The position numbers were made by a program, and so were the translations under genes. A stretch of 64,000 nt of DNA from assembly GCA_052389435.1 (NCBI GenBank), contig JBQTIB010000004.1, positions 10,178-74,177 on the forward strand, written 5' to 3'. The notes under the pieces were generated by a model. That model was given only the letters and a program-made list of their open reading frames with translations. It ran no database searches and was not told the origin of the DNA. Origin of the DNA: JBQTKD01 sp052389435 (GTDB lineage Bacteria > Actinomycetota > Actinomycetes > Sporichthyales > Sporichthyaceae). This document shows positions 1 to 8,139 of the stretch, in pieces. The first letter of the stretch is position 1, and every line of letters starts with the position of its first letter.

Positions 1-399
1 AGTTTCCCCGTCTCCACGGGCAAGCCCGGCTGGGAGACGCGCAACGGCACCAAGATGATCATGGAGATGGTCCGCGGCAAGACCTGGACCAACGAGGAGA
101 TCGACGCCCCCGAGGAGTACACCGAGTACTCCGAGTACGCGATGCGCGTGACGAACTCGGGCGAGTTCGTCCACGACGCCTCGTGGAACAGGCGCATCGG
201 CGAGGGCAACGCCTCCCACGGCTGCATGGGCCTGAACCCGGGCGACATGGCCTGGCTCTTCGACAACTCGATCGTCGGCGACGCGGTGGTGGTGACCGGA
301 TCCCCGGCCCTGCACACCGATCTGTGGAACCGCGTCCAGGACTGGAACGTCTCCTGGGACCGCTGGCTCACCGGCAACTACGACCTCTCGGACCAGTGA
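1..399 (+). CDS. L,D-transpeptidase, 3' part (gene begins before the window)
   Basis: The frame is open from base 1 and closes with TGA at 397-399, so only the last 132 codons are present. They contain the YkuD catalytic core: SHGCMGLN with the nucleophilic Cys codon at 223-225, preceded by the conserved segment FVHDASWN. Family members form 3-3 cross-links in peptidoglycan outside the membrane, acting on tetrapeptide stems and resisting most penicillins. The fragment is a close paralogue of the gene at 399 and shares stretches such as TWTNEEIDAPEEYT. Its stop and the next start share one base, so the two look like a co-transcribed tandem duplication. The N-terminal part, including any signal peptide or lipobox, lies outside the window. 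The family call is strong; the physiological role is inferred. Confidence 0.9.
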   Translation, partial: SFPVSTGKPGWETRNGTKMIMEMVRGKTWTNEEIDAPEEYTEYSEYAMRVTNSGEFVHDASWNRRIGEGNASHGCMGLNPGDMAWLFDNSIVGDAVVVTGSPALHTDLWNRVQDWNVSWDRWLTGNYDLSDQ

Positions 400-1568
400 T
401 GCTTCGAAGGACGACCGCCGTGTGCGCGGCGGCGATGCTGCTCGCCGGTTGCGCGGGGGCCCAGGCCGCCGCCCCGCCCGCAGACCTCCCCGCCGCGCCG
501 ATCGCGGAACCCGCCGCCGTGCGGATCAGCCCGTCCGACGGCGCCGCCAACGTCGCCCTCGACGGCAGGGTGACGGTCGCCGCGGACCGCGGGACGCTGC
601 GCACCGTGGATCTGGTCGACTCGAGCGGGAAGTACCTCGCGGGCGAGTTCAACGCCGAGCGCACCTCGTGGACCTCCTCCTCGAGCCTGGTGCCTGGACG
701 GTCCTACTCGGTCGCCGCCGCCGCCCTCGGCGCGGACGGCCTGCTCGCCTCGGCCGCGTCCGCGTTCCAGACCAAGACCCTGCCGACCTCCCAGCACCTA
801 CGGGCCTCGATGGCCGCGCCGGCCGCGGGCTCGACCGTCGGCGTCGCCTATCCGCTCGTGGTCACCTTCAACCGGCCGGTCGCGAACCGACGCACCGTCA
901 CTGCGGCGTTGGACGTGCAGACTTCGCCGCACGTCGAGGGCGCCTGGTACTGGATCGACGCCCGCACGGTGGACTACCGCCCGAAGTCCTTCTGGCCCGC
1001 CGGCACGAAGGTGACGCTCAACTCGAACCTCGACGGCGTCTACGCGGGCAACGGCCTGTGGGGCGTCGCGGACACCACCTCGGGCTTCGAGGTCGGCCGC
1101 CGCCAGGTGATCGAGGTCGACGTGAAGAAGCGCGAGATGACGGTGACGCGGGACGGCAAGAAGCTCAAGACCTTCCCCGTCTCCACCGGCAAGGCGGGCT
1201 GGGAGACGCGCAACGGCACCAAGGTGATCATGGACAAGGTCACCGACAAGACCTGGACCAACGAGGAGATCGACGCCCCCGAGGAGTACACCCTGGAATC
1301 GGACTACGCGATGCGCCTGACGAACTCCGGGGAGTTCATCCACGACGCCACCTGGAACACCGGCATCGGGGACGCGAACACCAGCCACGGGTGCGTCGGC
1401 ATGAACCTGGACGACATGAAGTGGCTCTACAACAACACCATGATCGGCGACGCCGTAGTCACCACCGGCTCCCCCCGCCCCTTCACCACGATCTGGAACC
1501 GCTACCAGGACTGGAACGTGACCTGGGCCCACTGGCTGACGGGCAACTACGACCTCACCGACGGGTGA
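399..1568 (+). CDS. L,D-transpeptidase lipoprotein with Ig-like domains
   Basis: This 389-residue protein makes 3-3 peptidoglycan cross-links at the outer face of the membrane. The start ATG at 399 overlaps the upstream TGA by one base, and a GTG lies just before it. From this start the N-terminus is a clear lipoprotein signal with lipobox LAGC, Cys18 being the lipidation site. About residues 35-225 look like two Ig-like domains, as in mycobacterial LdtMt2-type enzymes. The YkuD domain follows, with FIHDATWN and SHGCVGMN; Cys332 is the predicted nucleophile. A Trp-rich tail (WNRYQDWNVTW) closes the protein. It is a paralogue of the truncated gene just upstream and probably shares its transcript. 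The catalytic set seen is intact. The division of labour between the two copies is unknown. Confidence 0.92.
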   Translation: MLRRTTAVCAAAMLLAGCAGAQAAAPPADLPAAPIAEPAAVRISPSDGAANVALDGRVTVAADRGTLRTVDLVDSSGKYLAGEFNAERTSWTSSSSLVPGRSYSVAAAALGADGLLASAASAFQTKTLPTSQHLRASMAAPAAGSTVGVAYPLVVTFNRPVANRRTVTAALDVQTSPHVEGAWYWIDARTVDYRPKSFWPAGTKVTLNSNLDGVYAGNGLWGVADTTSGFEVGRRQVIEVDVKKREMTVTRDGKKLKTFPVSTGKAGWETRNGTKVIMDKVTDKTWTNEEIDAPEEYTLESDYAMRLTNSGEFIHDATWNTGIGDANTSHGCVGMNLDDMKWLYNNTMIGDAVVTTGSPRPFTTIWNRYQDWNVTWAHWLTGNYDLTDG

Positions 1569-1616
1569 ACCTCGGTACGGCCATTCGAGTGACGTAGCGT
1601 CATTTCGGCAAATCCG

Positions 1617-1676
1617 CCGATAGTGCAGTTGGGGTACGCCAAACGGCTCCAGCGCGTACCTCAACTGCGCTATCGG
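1617..1676. repeat. 60-bp palindromic repeat, copy 1
   Basis: Two 23-bp arms (1617-1639 and 1654-1676) pair with two mismatches around a 14-base loop that contains AAACGGCTCC. The left arm begins CCGATAGTGCAGTT and the right arm ends CAACTGCGCTATCGG. A second copy with the same arm length and nearly the same loop lies at 2712-2771, on the other side of the nuclease-like gene. The conserved loop as well as conserved arms argue for a repeat family rather than a chance terminator. Whether it moves, ends transcription or binds a protein is not visible. Confidence 0.85.
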
Positions 1677-1800
1677 GAGTGTTCCGGTACACGCCGCGAG
1701 TGGGGCACCGAAAGTTGTCCACACCCCGCGGGTGGGCGAGTTGTCCACAGATTTCGAGTTGACCCTTGGCGTGCGGGTTCCCGCCGACGACGGTCACGCC

Positions 1801-2679
1801 ATGCCTGATCACTCGCCTCTCCCGCCGGACGGACCCTTTCGTCGAAAGCTCGCTCTCGACGCGGGTCTGAGCCGCCGTCACCTCGACAGCATCGCCTACA
1901 CCCCCTTCGCGCGCGGAGTCCTGCTGCCGATCGACCGGCCGATGGACATCGGCGCCCGCTGCCGAGCGGCCCGTCTGCTCGTGCCCGACCGCAGCGTCTT
2001 CAGCCACAACACGGCCGCCGAGCTCTACGCAGTGCCCGCGCCGCGAGACACCCAGATTCACGTGAGCCTGATCTCCGAGATCGAACCGAGGATCGCCGGC
2101 ATCTCCGCCCACCGGGTCCTGGAGCTGCCGGCACCGAACTGGGTCCAGGGCTTCCCCGTGACCTCGCCCGGCCGAACCTTCGTCGACCTGGCCGGCCGGC
2201 TGGACCTGCCCAATCTGGTGGCGGTCGGCGATGCGCTGTCCAGGTTGAGCGGATCGACCGACGACATCCGCACCGCGATCAACGCCGGCTCCAAACGTCG
2301 AGGCATCCGCCTGGCCCGGGAGGCCTTCGCCTACCTCGATCCGCGCGCTGCCTCGGCTCCGGAAAGCCACCTGCGGCTGCTGCTCACCCGAGCCGGCTTC
2401 CCGCCCGATCTGGTGAACGAGCCGATCGCCGACGAGGACGGGCGTTGGATCGCCGAGCCCGACATCGGCTACTGGGTGGAACTCGCCCTGGAGTACGAGG
2501 GACGCCACCACCAGCTCGACCCCAGGCAGTGGGAGGCCGACATCGAACGCGACGCCAGGTACCAGGCCGCGAACTGGCACGTGATCAAGGTGACCGCCGC
2601 GATGCTCTACCAACGCCCCCAACAGCTGGTCGCCCAGGTCGCGAAGGTCCTGCAAAACCGCAAGTGGCGTCCAGCCTGA
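1801..2679 (+). CDS. PD-(D/E)XK-like nuclease-fold protein (DUF559/AbiEi-like), bracketed by palindromes
   Basis: ATG at 1801 gives 292 residues; the frame is open upstream to 1732, so a longer form is possible. The N-terminal half (RRKLALDAGLSRRHLDSI, then a region with HNTAAELYAVP) resembles the winged-helix and middle part of AbiEi-type or DUF559 proteins often annotated as type IV toxin-antitoxin antitoxins. The C-terminal third has a Vsr/DUF559-type endonuclease pattern: a Glu in APESHLRLLL, Asp in AEPDIGYW, then ALEYEGRHH, and a final basic strand NWHVIKVTAAML. These match the E...D...ExG spacing of a PD-(D/E)XK fold. No partner gene adjoins it. Instead 60-bp palindromes sit about 125 bases before the start and 33 bases after the stop. 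The fold call is moderately sure. Biological role, target and mobility are unknown. Confidence 0.75.
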   Translation: MPDHSPLPPDGPFRRKLALDAGLSRRHLDSIAYTPFARGVLLPIDRPMDIGARCRAARLLVPDRSVFSHNTAAELYAVPAPRDTQIHVSLISEIEPRIAGISAHRVLELPAPNWVQGFPVTSPGRTFVDLAGRLDLPNLVAVGDALSRLSGSTDDIRTAINAGSKRRGIRLAREAFAYLDPRAASAPESHLRLLLTRAGFPPDLVNEPIADEDGRWIAEPDIGYWVELALEYEGRHHQLDPRQWEADIERDARYQAANWHVIKVTAAMLYQRPQQLVAQVAKVLQNRKWRPA

Positions 2680-2711
2680 GCCGCGTGGAAACAGCCAGTA
2701 CCCGAACACTC

Positions 2712-2771
2712 CCGATAGTGCAGTTCAGGCTCGCCAAACGGCTCCCTCGCGTACCCGAACTGCACTATCGG
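2712..2771. repeat. 60-bp palindromic repeat, copy 2
   Basis: Arms 2712-2734 and 2749-2771 pair with three mismatches around a loop containing CAAACGGCTCC, the same loop as copy 1. The element starts 33 bases after the nuclease-like gene. It runs into the end of the opposing TetR gene: the TAG stop of that gene (2765-2767) lies inside the right arm. The repeat may therefore have inserted there and trimmed or extended the TetR C-terminus, which ends in an unusual proline-rich tail. Confidence 0.85.
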
Positions 2772-3454
2772 CGCAGTTGCGGTCCAGTTTCGGGGGTGGG
2801 GGGTGGGGGGTGAAGGGGTGGGGGTGCGAGGCCACGGACGAGCATGTGGAGCATGCGCTCGTAGGTGGCTTCGGGGTTCTCTACGACCGCGACGCCGCGC
2901 ACCTCGAGCGAGATGGCGCCGTGGGTGGCGTTGAGCAGCATCTGCGCGGTGTCGAAGGCGTCGCCCGGCGCGAACGCGCCGGCGGCCATTGCGAATTCGA
3001 CGTGGCCGACCAGGACGTTGAAGGTCGTCATGGCGTGTTCCAGGACCTGCTCGGACGCGAACGAACGGGCCGTCAGAAACATCGCCTCGTAGTACTCGCG
3101 GTTGGCCAGCGCCCAGCGGCGGTAGGCGCGGCCGCTGGCGACCAGGCGCGTGACCGGGTCCAGGTCGCCGCGCACCGCGGTGGCCTCGGCGAGGTCGTCC
3201 CAGCCGCGGATGAGCAGGGCGTCGACGAGTCCGTCCATGCCGCCGAACCGGTTGTAGATCCCCATGCGGGCCACGCCGGCCTCGGCCGCGACCACCCGGG
3301 CGGACAGGCCGCCGAGTCCCTCCCGGCGCAGCATCGCGTCGGCGGCGTTCAGCAGTGCCGTTTCGACGTCCAGGCTCGGGGTTCGGGTGGCCACCCGGCC
3401 ATCCTGCCTCGCGGCACGCGCGGGGGCGGGTAGCGCAACGACGGGTTGCCTCAT
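2765..3454 (-). CDS. TetR-family transcriptional regulator
   Basis: A 229-residue TetR-type repressor, divergent from the exporter at 3505 and probably its local regulator. The N-terminal DNA-binding domain spans about residues 28-75 (ALLNAADAMLRREG, then SARVVAAEAGVARMGIYNRFGGMDGL), where GIYNRFGG is the recognition-helix end seen in this family. The rest is the helical ligand and dimer domain. The ATG at 3454 lies two bases from the nearer of two operator-like palindromes, so the mRNA may be leaderless. A GTG 20 codons further in (3394) is an alternative start that gives a more usual length. The C-terminal tail APPPLHPPPP is odd, and the stop codon lies inside a palindromic repeat. The ligand cannot be told from sequence. 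Confidence 0.88.
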   Translation of the reverse strand: MRQPVVALPAPARAARQDGRVATRTPSLDVETALLNAADAMLRREGLGGLSARVVAAEAGVARMGIYNRFGGMDGLVDALLIRGWDDLAEATAVRGDLDPVTRLVASGRAYRRWALANREYYEAMFLTARSFASEQVLEHAMTTFNVLVGHVEFAMAAGAFAPGDAFDTAQMLLNATHGAISLEVRGVAVVENPEATYERMLHMLVRGLAPPPLHPPPPTPETGPQLRR

Positions 3455-3455
3455 G

Positions 3456-3491
3456 TAGACCAGTGTGCCACTCTTCTGGACCAGTGGTCCA
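3456..3491. promoter_or_regulatory. Twin TetR operator sites between regulator and exporter
   Basis: A perfect 15-bp palindrome TGGACCAGTGGTCCA lies at 3477-3491, directly before the exporter's AGGAGG ribosome site (3493-3498). A degenerate copy, TAGACCAGTGTGCCA (three differences), lies at 3456-3470 beside the tetR start. The centres are 21 bp apart, two helical turns, so two dimers could bind on the same DNA face and repress both directions. Seen in sequence; binding is inferred. Confidence 0.7.
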
Positions 3492-3504
3492 TAGGAGGCG
3501 CGAG

Positions 3505-5145
3505 ATGCACGTCGGAGTTCGGGACAGCGGTGCCCGGGAGGGGCATCCGCGCCGCTGGGCGATCCTCGCCGTCGTCTGCCTGAGCGTGCTGATCGCGCTG
3601 ATGGACGTGACGATCGTGAACGTCGCGCTGCCCACGCTCAGCACGGAACTCGACGCCTCGACGAGTCAACTGCAGTGGGTGGTCGACGCCTACACCCTGG
3701 TGTTCGCCGGACTCCTGCTGATGTTCGGCTACCTCGCCGATCGCCTCGGCCGCCGCCGGGTGCTGCAGTGGGGCCTCGCGCTGTTCGCGGTCACCGGTCT
3801 GATCGCGGCCTTCGCCCCGACGATCGGCGCGCTGATCGCCTCCCGGGGCGCCATGGGCATCGCCGCGGCGATGATCTACCCGGCCACGCTCGCGATCATC
3901 ACCACCACGTTCGTCGACGTGCGCGAGCGCGCCATGGCCGTCGGGATCTGGGCGGGCACGACGGGCGTCGCGGTGGCCCTCGGCCCGGTGATCGGCGGTC
4001 TGCTCCTCGAGCACTTCGCGTGGGGCTCGGTGTTTCTGATCAACATTCCCCTGGCCGCGCTCGCCATGGCGCTCAACGTCGTCGTGGTCCCCGAGTCGCG
4101 CGACCCACGGCCCGGACGCCTCGACGTTCCCGGCGTGATCGGTTCGGTCGCCGCGATCGGCATGCTGGTGTGGGCGATCATCGAGGCGCCGCACCGCGGC
4201 TGGCTCTCCCCCACCACCCTGGCCGACCTCACCGCCGCGGCCGTCCTGATCGGCGCCTTCGTGCTGTGGGAGGCCACCCGTCCCGAGCCGCTGCTGGACG
4301 TGAAGCTCTTCGCCAACGCCCGCTTCTCCGCCGCAGCGGCCGCGATCTCCCTGGCCTTCTTCGGCCTGTTCGGGTTCATCTTCATGGTCACCCAGTACTT
4401 CCAGGCCGTGCAGTCCTGGAGTCCGTTCCAGGCCGGCCTGCGCACGCTGCCGTTCGCGATCGTCACCGCGCTGATGTCGCCGGTGGCGATTCTGCTGATG
4501 CGATGGGTCGGCACGACCAAGGTCGTCGTGGTGGGACTGTGGCTGATGGCCGCCGGGTTCGGGCTGGCCGCCACCGCCGACGCCGACAGCCCCTACTGGG
4601 GCGTCATCGTCACCTCGATGTGTCTGATGGCCGCTGGACTCGCCTTCGTCAGCGGCCCGGCCACCGAGGCCATCATGGGCGCGCTCCCCGAGGCGAAGGT
4701 CGGCGCCGGTTCGGCGGTCAACGACACCACCCGCGAGGTCGGCGGCACCCTCGGCGTGGCGATCGTCGGGTCCGTCATGGCCTCGGTCTACGCCCCGAAC
4801 GTCGCCGACCGCCTCGCCGACCGCGGCGTCCCGGCTCCGCTGCGGGAACAGGCCTCCGAGTCGGTGATCGGTGCGCTGCAGATCGCCGCCGCCTCGGGCG
4901 AGGAGGCCGGCCCTCTCGCAACGGCGGTGCGCCTGGCGTTCATGGACGGCTTCCGTGCAGGTGCCCTGGTCTCGGGCTTCGTGTGCCTGCTCGGCGCGAT
5001 CGCGGCGCTGCGCTTCCTCCCCGCCCACGCCAAGCCGACCAGCGTCCTGTTCGGCGTCGCCGACACGCCCACTCCGCCCGAGGACAAGCACCCCACACCG
5101 TCGCCAACCCCACCCGTCGACGACCGCAGGCCGGTCTACTTCTGA
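3505..5145 (+). CDS. MFS drug-type exporter, DHA2 (14-TM) family
   Basis: A 546-residue membrane transporter of the EmrB/QacA type, expected to expel small hydrophobic compounds using the proton gradient. ATG at 3505 is set by a strong AGGAGG 6 bases upstream. The first helix carries the family signature LMDVTIVNVALP with Asp34. Motif A is GYLADRLGRRR near residues 75-85, and motif C is in GPVIGGLLLEHFAWGSVF. Length and the long row of hydrophobic segments fit 14 helices, with a short charged and proline-rich cytoplasmic tail. It is divergent from a TetR regulator with two operators in the shared promoter, the classical arrangement for substrate-induced efflux. The substrate cannot be inferred. 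Confidence 0.93.
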   Translation: MHVGVRDSGAREGHPRRWAILAVVCLSVLIALMDVTIVNVALPTLSTELDASTSQLQWVVDAYTLVFAGLLLMFGYLADRLGRRRVLQWGLALFAVTGLIAAFAPTIGALIASRGAMGIAAAMIYPATLAIITTTFVDVRERAMAVGIWAGTTGVAVALGPVIGGLLLEHFAWGSVFLINIPLAALAMALNVVVVPESRDPRPGRLDVPGVIGSVAAIGMLVWAIIEAPHRGWLSPTTLADLTAAAVLIGAFVLWEATRPEPLLDVKLFANARFSAAAAAISLAFFGLFGFIFMVTQYFQAVQSWSPFQAGLRTLPFAIVTALMSPVAILLMRWVGTTKVVVVGLWLMAAGFGLAATADADSPYWGVIVTSMCLMAAGLAFVSGPATEAIMGALPEAKVGAGSAVNDTTREVGGTLGVAIVGSVMASVYAPNVADRLADRGVPAPLREQASESVIGALQIAAASGEEAGPLATAVRLAFMDGFRAGALVSGFVCLLGAIAALRFLPAHAKPTSVLFGVADTPTPPEDKHPTPSPTPPVDDRRPVYF

Positions 5146-5179
5146 CGCTTCGTCAGCGGCCCTGCGTGCAGGAAACAAA

Positions 5180-5238
5180 CCGGTAGCGCGGCAGAACACG
5201 GGGAACCGACTTGGAGGCGTGCGCTACTGCGCTATCGG
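5180..5238. repeat. Degenerate third copy of the 60-bp palindrome
   Basis: The ends CCGGTAGCGC (from 5180) and CTGCGCTATCGG (to 5238) match the arm ends of the copies at 1617 and 2712, and the overall length is 59 bp. The inner arms and loop have diverged. It lies between the convergent ends of the exporter and Hsp70 genes. Assignment to the family rests on about 25 matching end bases plus length, so it is tentative. Confidence 0.5.
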
Positions 5239-5278
5239 CCGAGAAGTTGCACGTGTCCTGGGTGCGGGGAGGTCGGCG

Positions 5279-7783
5279 TCAGCCCTCGTCGACCGTGCTG
5301 AAGGCGGCCGCGGCGGCGGCGCCTGGGCGCGCGCCCTTGGGGAGGCGCTTTCTCAGTTCCGCGTTCACGTGGGCCAGGTCGGAGGGGTCCTTGTGGCTGA
5401 TCGCGGTGCGGCCCCGGGCGATGAGGCGCTGGACCTCCTCGTTCTTCGACTTGGCCAGGACGCGGCGCAGGTCCTCGAAGACCAGGGCCTCCATCTTTCC
5501 GCTGCGGCGCAGCAGTCGCGCGCCGAGTTCCATCAGCACGTCGGCCTGGCGGCGCAGCACCGCGCGGTCGCGGTTGGCCAGCGCCGCGGCGGCGACGGCG
5601 TCCGCGGCGGCGAGGTCGGCCTTGTCCGCATCGTTGCCGCCGGCCTCGACCTTGCGGGCGACGACCTCGCGGAGCTTTCGGACCCGTTCCATCAGCGCCG
5701 GGAGTTGCAGGGCGTCCTCGACGTCGTCGAGCAGCGTCTCGGCGTCGAGCAGACGGGCATGGCAGTTGGCGCCGGCGACCGGATCGACCTCGGCGGCGCG
5801 CAGCAACCGTCCCGCCTCCTCCAGGACCGCCTCCGCGTGCAACCGGTCCAGGGTGCGGGTGGCCTCCGGGACGGGAAGATCGGCGACGGCGCGACGCACC
5901 TCGTGCGCTCGGTCCGAGACCGCCGAGAGATGTTCGCGCAGCGCGGCCGGCGGCGGGATCTCGTTGCGGCCGAGGTCGACGGCGATCTCGAAATCGCTGT
6001 CCAGCAGGGGAACGTAGGCCTCCGCCCGCACGGTGCGCGAGGCGTCGATCTCCACCGAGACCTCGACCTCGCTGCCGGCCGGGACGTCGCGGAACACCTG
6101 ACGCGGGTGCACCTCCAACCGTCCGATCAGCGTGTTGCGGTCGGCGCGGGGACGCTCCCCCTCGACCAGCGGAACGCGGATCAGACCGTCGACCGAACCG
6201 CTGCGGACCGCGACGGTGGTCGTGAGCACGATGCGGCGGCGGGCGGGAAGCTCCGTCCCCTTCTCCAACAGCCACCGCACCGACTTGTCCGCCAGCCCGA
6301 CGCCCACGGAGTGCGTGAGCACCGCGGCCCCGCCCACCAAGGGGGTGTGACGGTAGGTCAGGCGTTCGGGCTCGACGGGCAGCAGACCTCCCCGCGGGTC
6401 GCGCAGTTCGATGCGGAAGGAGTTGCTCGTCTTGGTCTGCGCCCTGAGTCGGGTGACGAACGCGCCGTCGGCGGCCAGGTCGATCCGGCCCGAACGCCAC
6501 GGCGGACGCGAGGCGTCGTTGGTGAACTCGATCGTGCAACCGGACCAGTCCGAGCCCGGCATCTGACCGGTGGCACGGCCGCCGACGAGCGGTTCGTCGT
6601 CGGAGCCGACCGACTTGTGCTCGAGGTCCAGCGCGATCGCGTCGAGGCTCTTGGCGGCGCCGGCCCGCTTCGGCATGCGTTGGGTGCCGGCGAACACGGC
6701 CGCGCCGCGGGCGACGACGGTGATGGCGTCCATGGAGTTGTCCAGCGCAATGCCCAGGCCCTCGGCGGGGTCGGCGAGCCGCTCGCGCAGGCCCGGCGAG
6801 AGCGTCGCTCCCCCGACCAGGATCACGCGTTCGACGTCTCCCGCGCCGAGACCCTTCTCGGCGAGCGCGCGGCGGCAGAGGTTGACCGAGCGGGTGTAGA
6901 GCGGGTCGGTGAAGCGGGCGAGGTCGGCGCGGGTGATCTCGCGGACGAACTCGAACGGGCGACCGTCGCCGTCGAGCAGTTCCGCGCGGACCTCGGTGAA
7001 CTCGTTGGCCGACAGCGCGATCTTCGCCGACTCCGCGGCGTGCTTGAGCTTGGCGATGTTGGCGGCCCAGCGCCGATTGCCACGGGTCAGGTCCTCGAGC
7101 CCGTGCTCCTTGGCCACCGCCGGCGCGAGAAGTTCCTCGACCAGGGCCCAGTCGATGAGCTTGCCGCCGAGGAAGTTGTCGCCGGCGTGGTTGACCACGC
7201 CGAACTCGCCGTCGCGCACGTTGATCACGGCGGCGTCGAAGGTGCCGCCGCCGAAGTCGTAGACCAGCCAGAAGGCCTTGCGGTCCTCCGCGGTGCCGGA
7301 GTAGGCCCAGGCGGCGGCGGTCGGCTCCTGCACCAGGGGTGCGTAGGCGAACCCGGCGAGGGCAGCGGCGCGGCGGGTGGCGTCGCACTGGTCGAGGGAG
7401 AACGCGGCCGGAACGGTGATCACTGCGGCCGCGGCCTCCTCGCCCGTGCTGCGCTGCAGGTCGGCGCGCAGGGACTTGAGAACCTCCGCGGACAGGTCCT
7501 CCGGAGTCATCCGCCGACCGGAGGCCTGGAAGGTCTTGTGCTCGCCGGGGGTGCCCATCTGCAGCTTGAACTCGCCACAGGCGTTGTCGGGGTCGCGCTC
7601 GAGGCGGCCGCGCGCCTCCTCGCCGACGTAGACGTTGCCCGATTCGGAGACGTAGACCGCCGAGGGCGTGAACTCGCGCTGCCAGGTGTTGCGCACGACC
7701 GTCGCGTCGGAGTCGGTGGCCAGCGCGAGCGCGCTGTTCGTCGTGCCGAGGTCGATGCCGACGTCGATGGTTTCCCTCGTCAC
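5279..7783 (-). CDS. Divergent Hsp70 (DnaK-like) chaperone with enlarged C-terminal region
   Basis: An 834-residue Hsp70, about 200 residues longer than housekeeping DnaK. The ATPase domain is complete: DLGTTNS (11-17), VPAAF (124-128), EPTAAA (153-158), DFGGGTFD (176-183) and VGGAT (323-327). After it comes an insertion of about 110 residues with an Ig-like, beta-rich look. A substrate-binding-like beta region then starts near 475, where LLEKGTELPARR and VPLVEGERPRADRN parallel the DnaK segments LIEKNT-IP and QGER--N. The last 230 or so residues are charged and helical and replace the usual lid. Start GTG at 7783 overlaps the TGA of the GrpE-like gene (GTGA), so translation is coupled. It is the last gene of a three-gene operon. 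Clients are unknown. Confidence 0.92.
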   Translation of the reverse strand: MTRETIDVGIDLGTTNSALALATDSDATVVRNTWQREFTPSAVYVSESGNVYVGEEARGRLERDPDNACGEFKLQMGTPGEHKTFQASGRRMTPEDLSAEVLKSLRADLQRSTGEEAAAAVITVPAAFSLDQCDATRRAAALAGFAYAPLVQEPTAAAWAYSGTAEDRKAFWLVYDFGGGTFDAAVINVRDGEFGVVNHAGDNFLGGKLIDWALVEELLAPAVAKEHGLEDLTRGNRRWAANIAKLKHAAESAKIALSANEFTEVRAELLDGDGRPFEFVREITRADLARFTDPLYTRSVNLCRRALAEKGLGAGDVERVILVGGATLSPGLRERLADPAEGLGIALDNSMDAITVVARGAAVFAGTQRMPKRAGAAKSLDAIALDLEHKSVGSDDEPLVGGRATGQMPGSDWSGCTIEFTNDASRPPWRSGRIDLAADGAFVTRLRAQTKTSNSFRIELRDPRGGLLPVEPERLTYRHTPLVGGAAVLTHSVGVGLADKSVRWLLEKGTELPARRRIVLTTTVAVRSGSVDGLIRVPLVEGERPRADRNTLIGRLEVHPRQVFRDVPAGSEVEVSVEIDASRTVRAEAYVPLLDSDFEIAVDLGRNEIPPPAALREHLSAVSDRAHEVRRAVADLPVPEATRTLDRLHAEAVLEEAGRLLRAAEVDPVAGANCHARLLDAETLLDDVEDALQLPALMERVRKLREVVARKVEAGGNDADKADLAAADAVAAAALANRDRAVLRRQADVLMELGARLLRRSGKMEALVFEDLRRVLAKSKNEEVQRLIARGRTAISHKDPSDLAHVNAELRKRLPKGARPGAAAAAAFSTVDEG

Positions 7784-8139
7784 GAGCGCGCCTTCCTGTC
7801 CTTGCGGGTTTCGGGCCGGGCCACGACGACCTGCCCGATCTGGATGCGCCGTTCACCGGAGTAGACGCAGGGCCGAATCGTCTCCAGGACCACCTCGGAG
7901 GCAACCTCCGCCCGCGGTTCGTACGCGACGACCTCCAGCGCCATGCCGGGATCGAAGACGCTGCCGTCGTGGTCCTGGAAGGACAGCCCCGCCTCGGCGA
8001 AGGCGTCGCGCGCCGCGCGCAGGTGGCGGGCCGCCTGCCGGGCGGCCCCGTCGGCCTCGGCCGCCGCCAGTTTGCGGCCGGTACGCCACACGTTGGTGAG
8101 GGCGTCCGCCAGGGCCGCGTCGTTGTCGATGTCAGCCAT
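7780..8139 (-). CDS. GrpE-like nucleotide-exchange factor
   Basis: A 119-residue protein lying directly before, and overlapping by four bases, the divergent Hsp70, which points to a dedicated exchange factor. Start ATG at 8139 has GAGG about eight bases upstream; a GTG at 8151 is possible. The N-terminal half is helical (RTGRKLAAAEADGAARQAARHLRAARDAF), suitable for the GrpE dimer helix. The C-terminal half reads SVFDPGMALEVVAYEP, VVLETIRPCVYSGERR and IQIGQVVVARP, which follows the GrpE beta-domain pattern (FDP---A------VV-----GY---R-L----V-VA). It is shorter than typical GrpE (about 180 residues) because the long helix is reduced. The first gene's stop lies 8 bases inside this start. Exchange activity is inferred from motif and context. 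Confidence 0.72.
   Translation of the reverse strand: MADIDNDAALADALTNVWRTGRKLAAAEADGAARQAARHLRAARDAFAEAGLSFQDHDGSVFDPGMALEVVAYEPRAEVASEVVLETIRPCVYSGERRIQIGQVVVARPETRKDRKARS

Noticed and set aside
4871..7864. Plus-strand frame of about 1,000 codons across the Hsp70 gene
   Set aside because: Antisense shadow of a complete Hsp70 with all ATPase motifs; no start signal and no recognisable domain.
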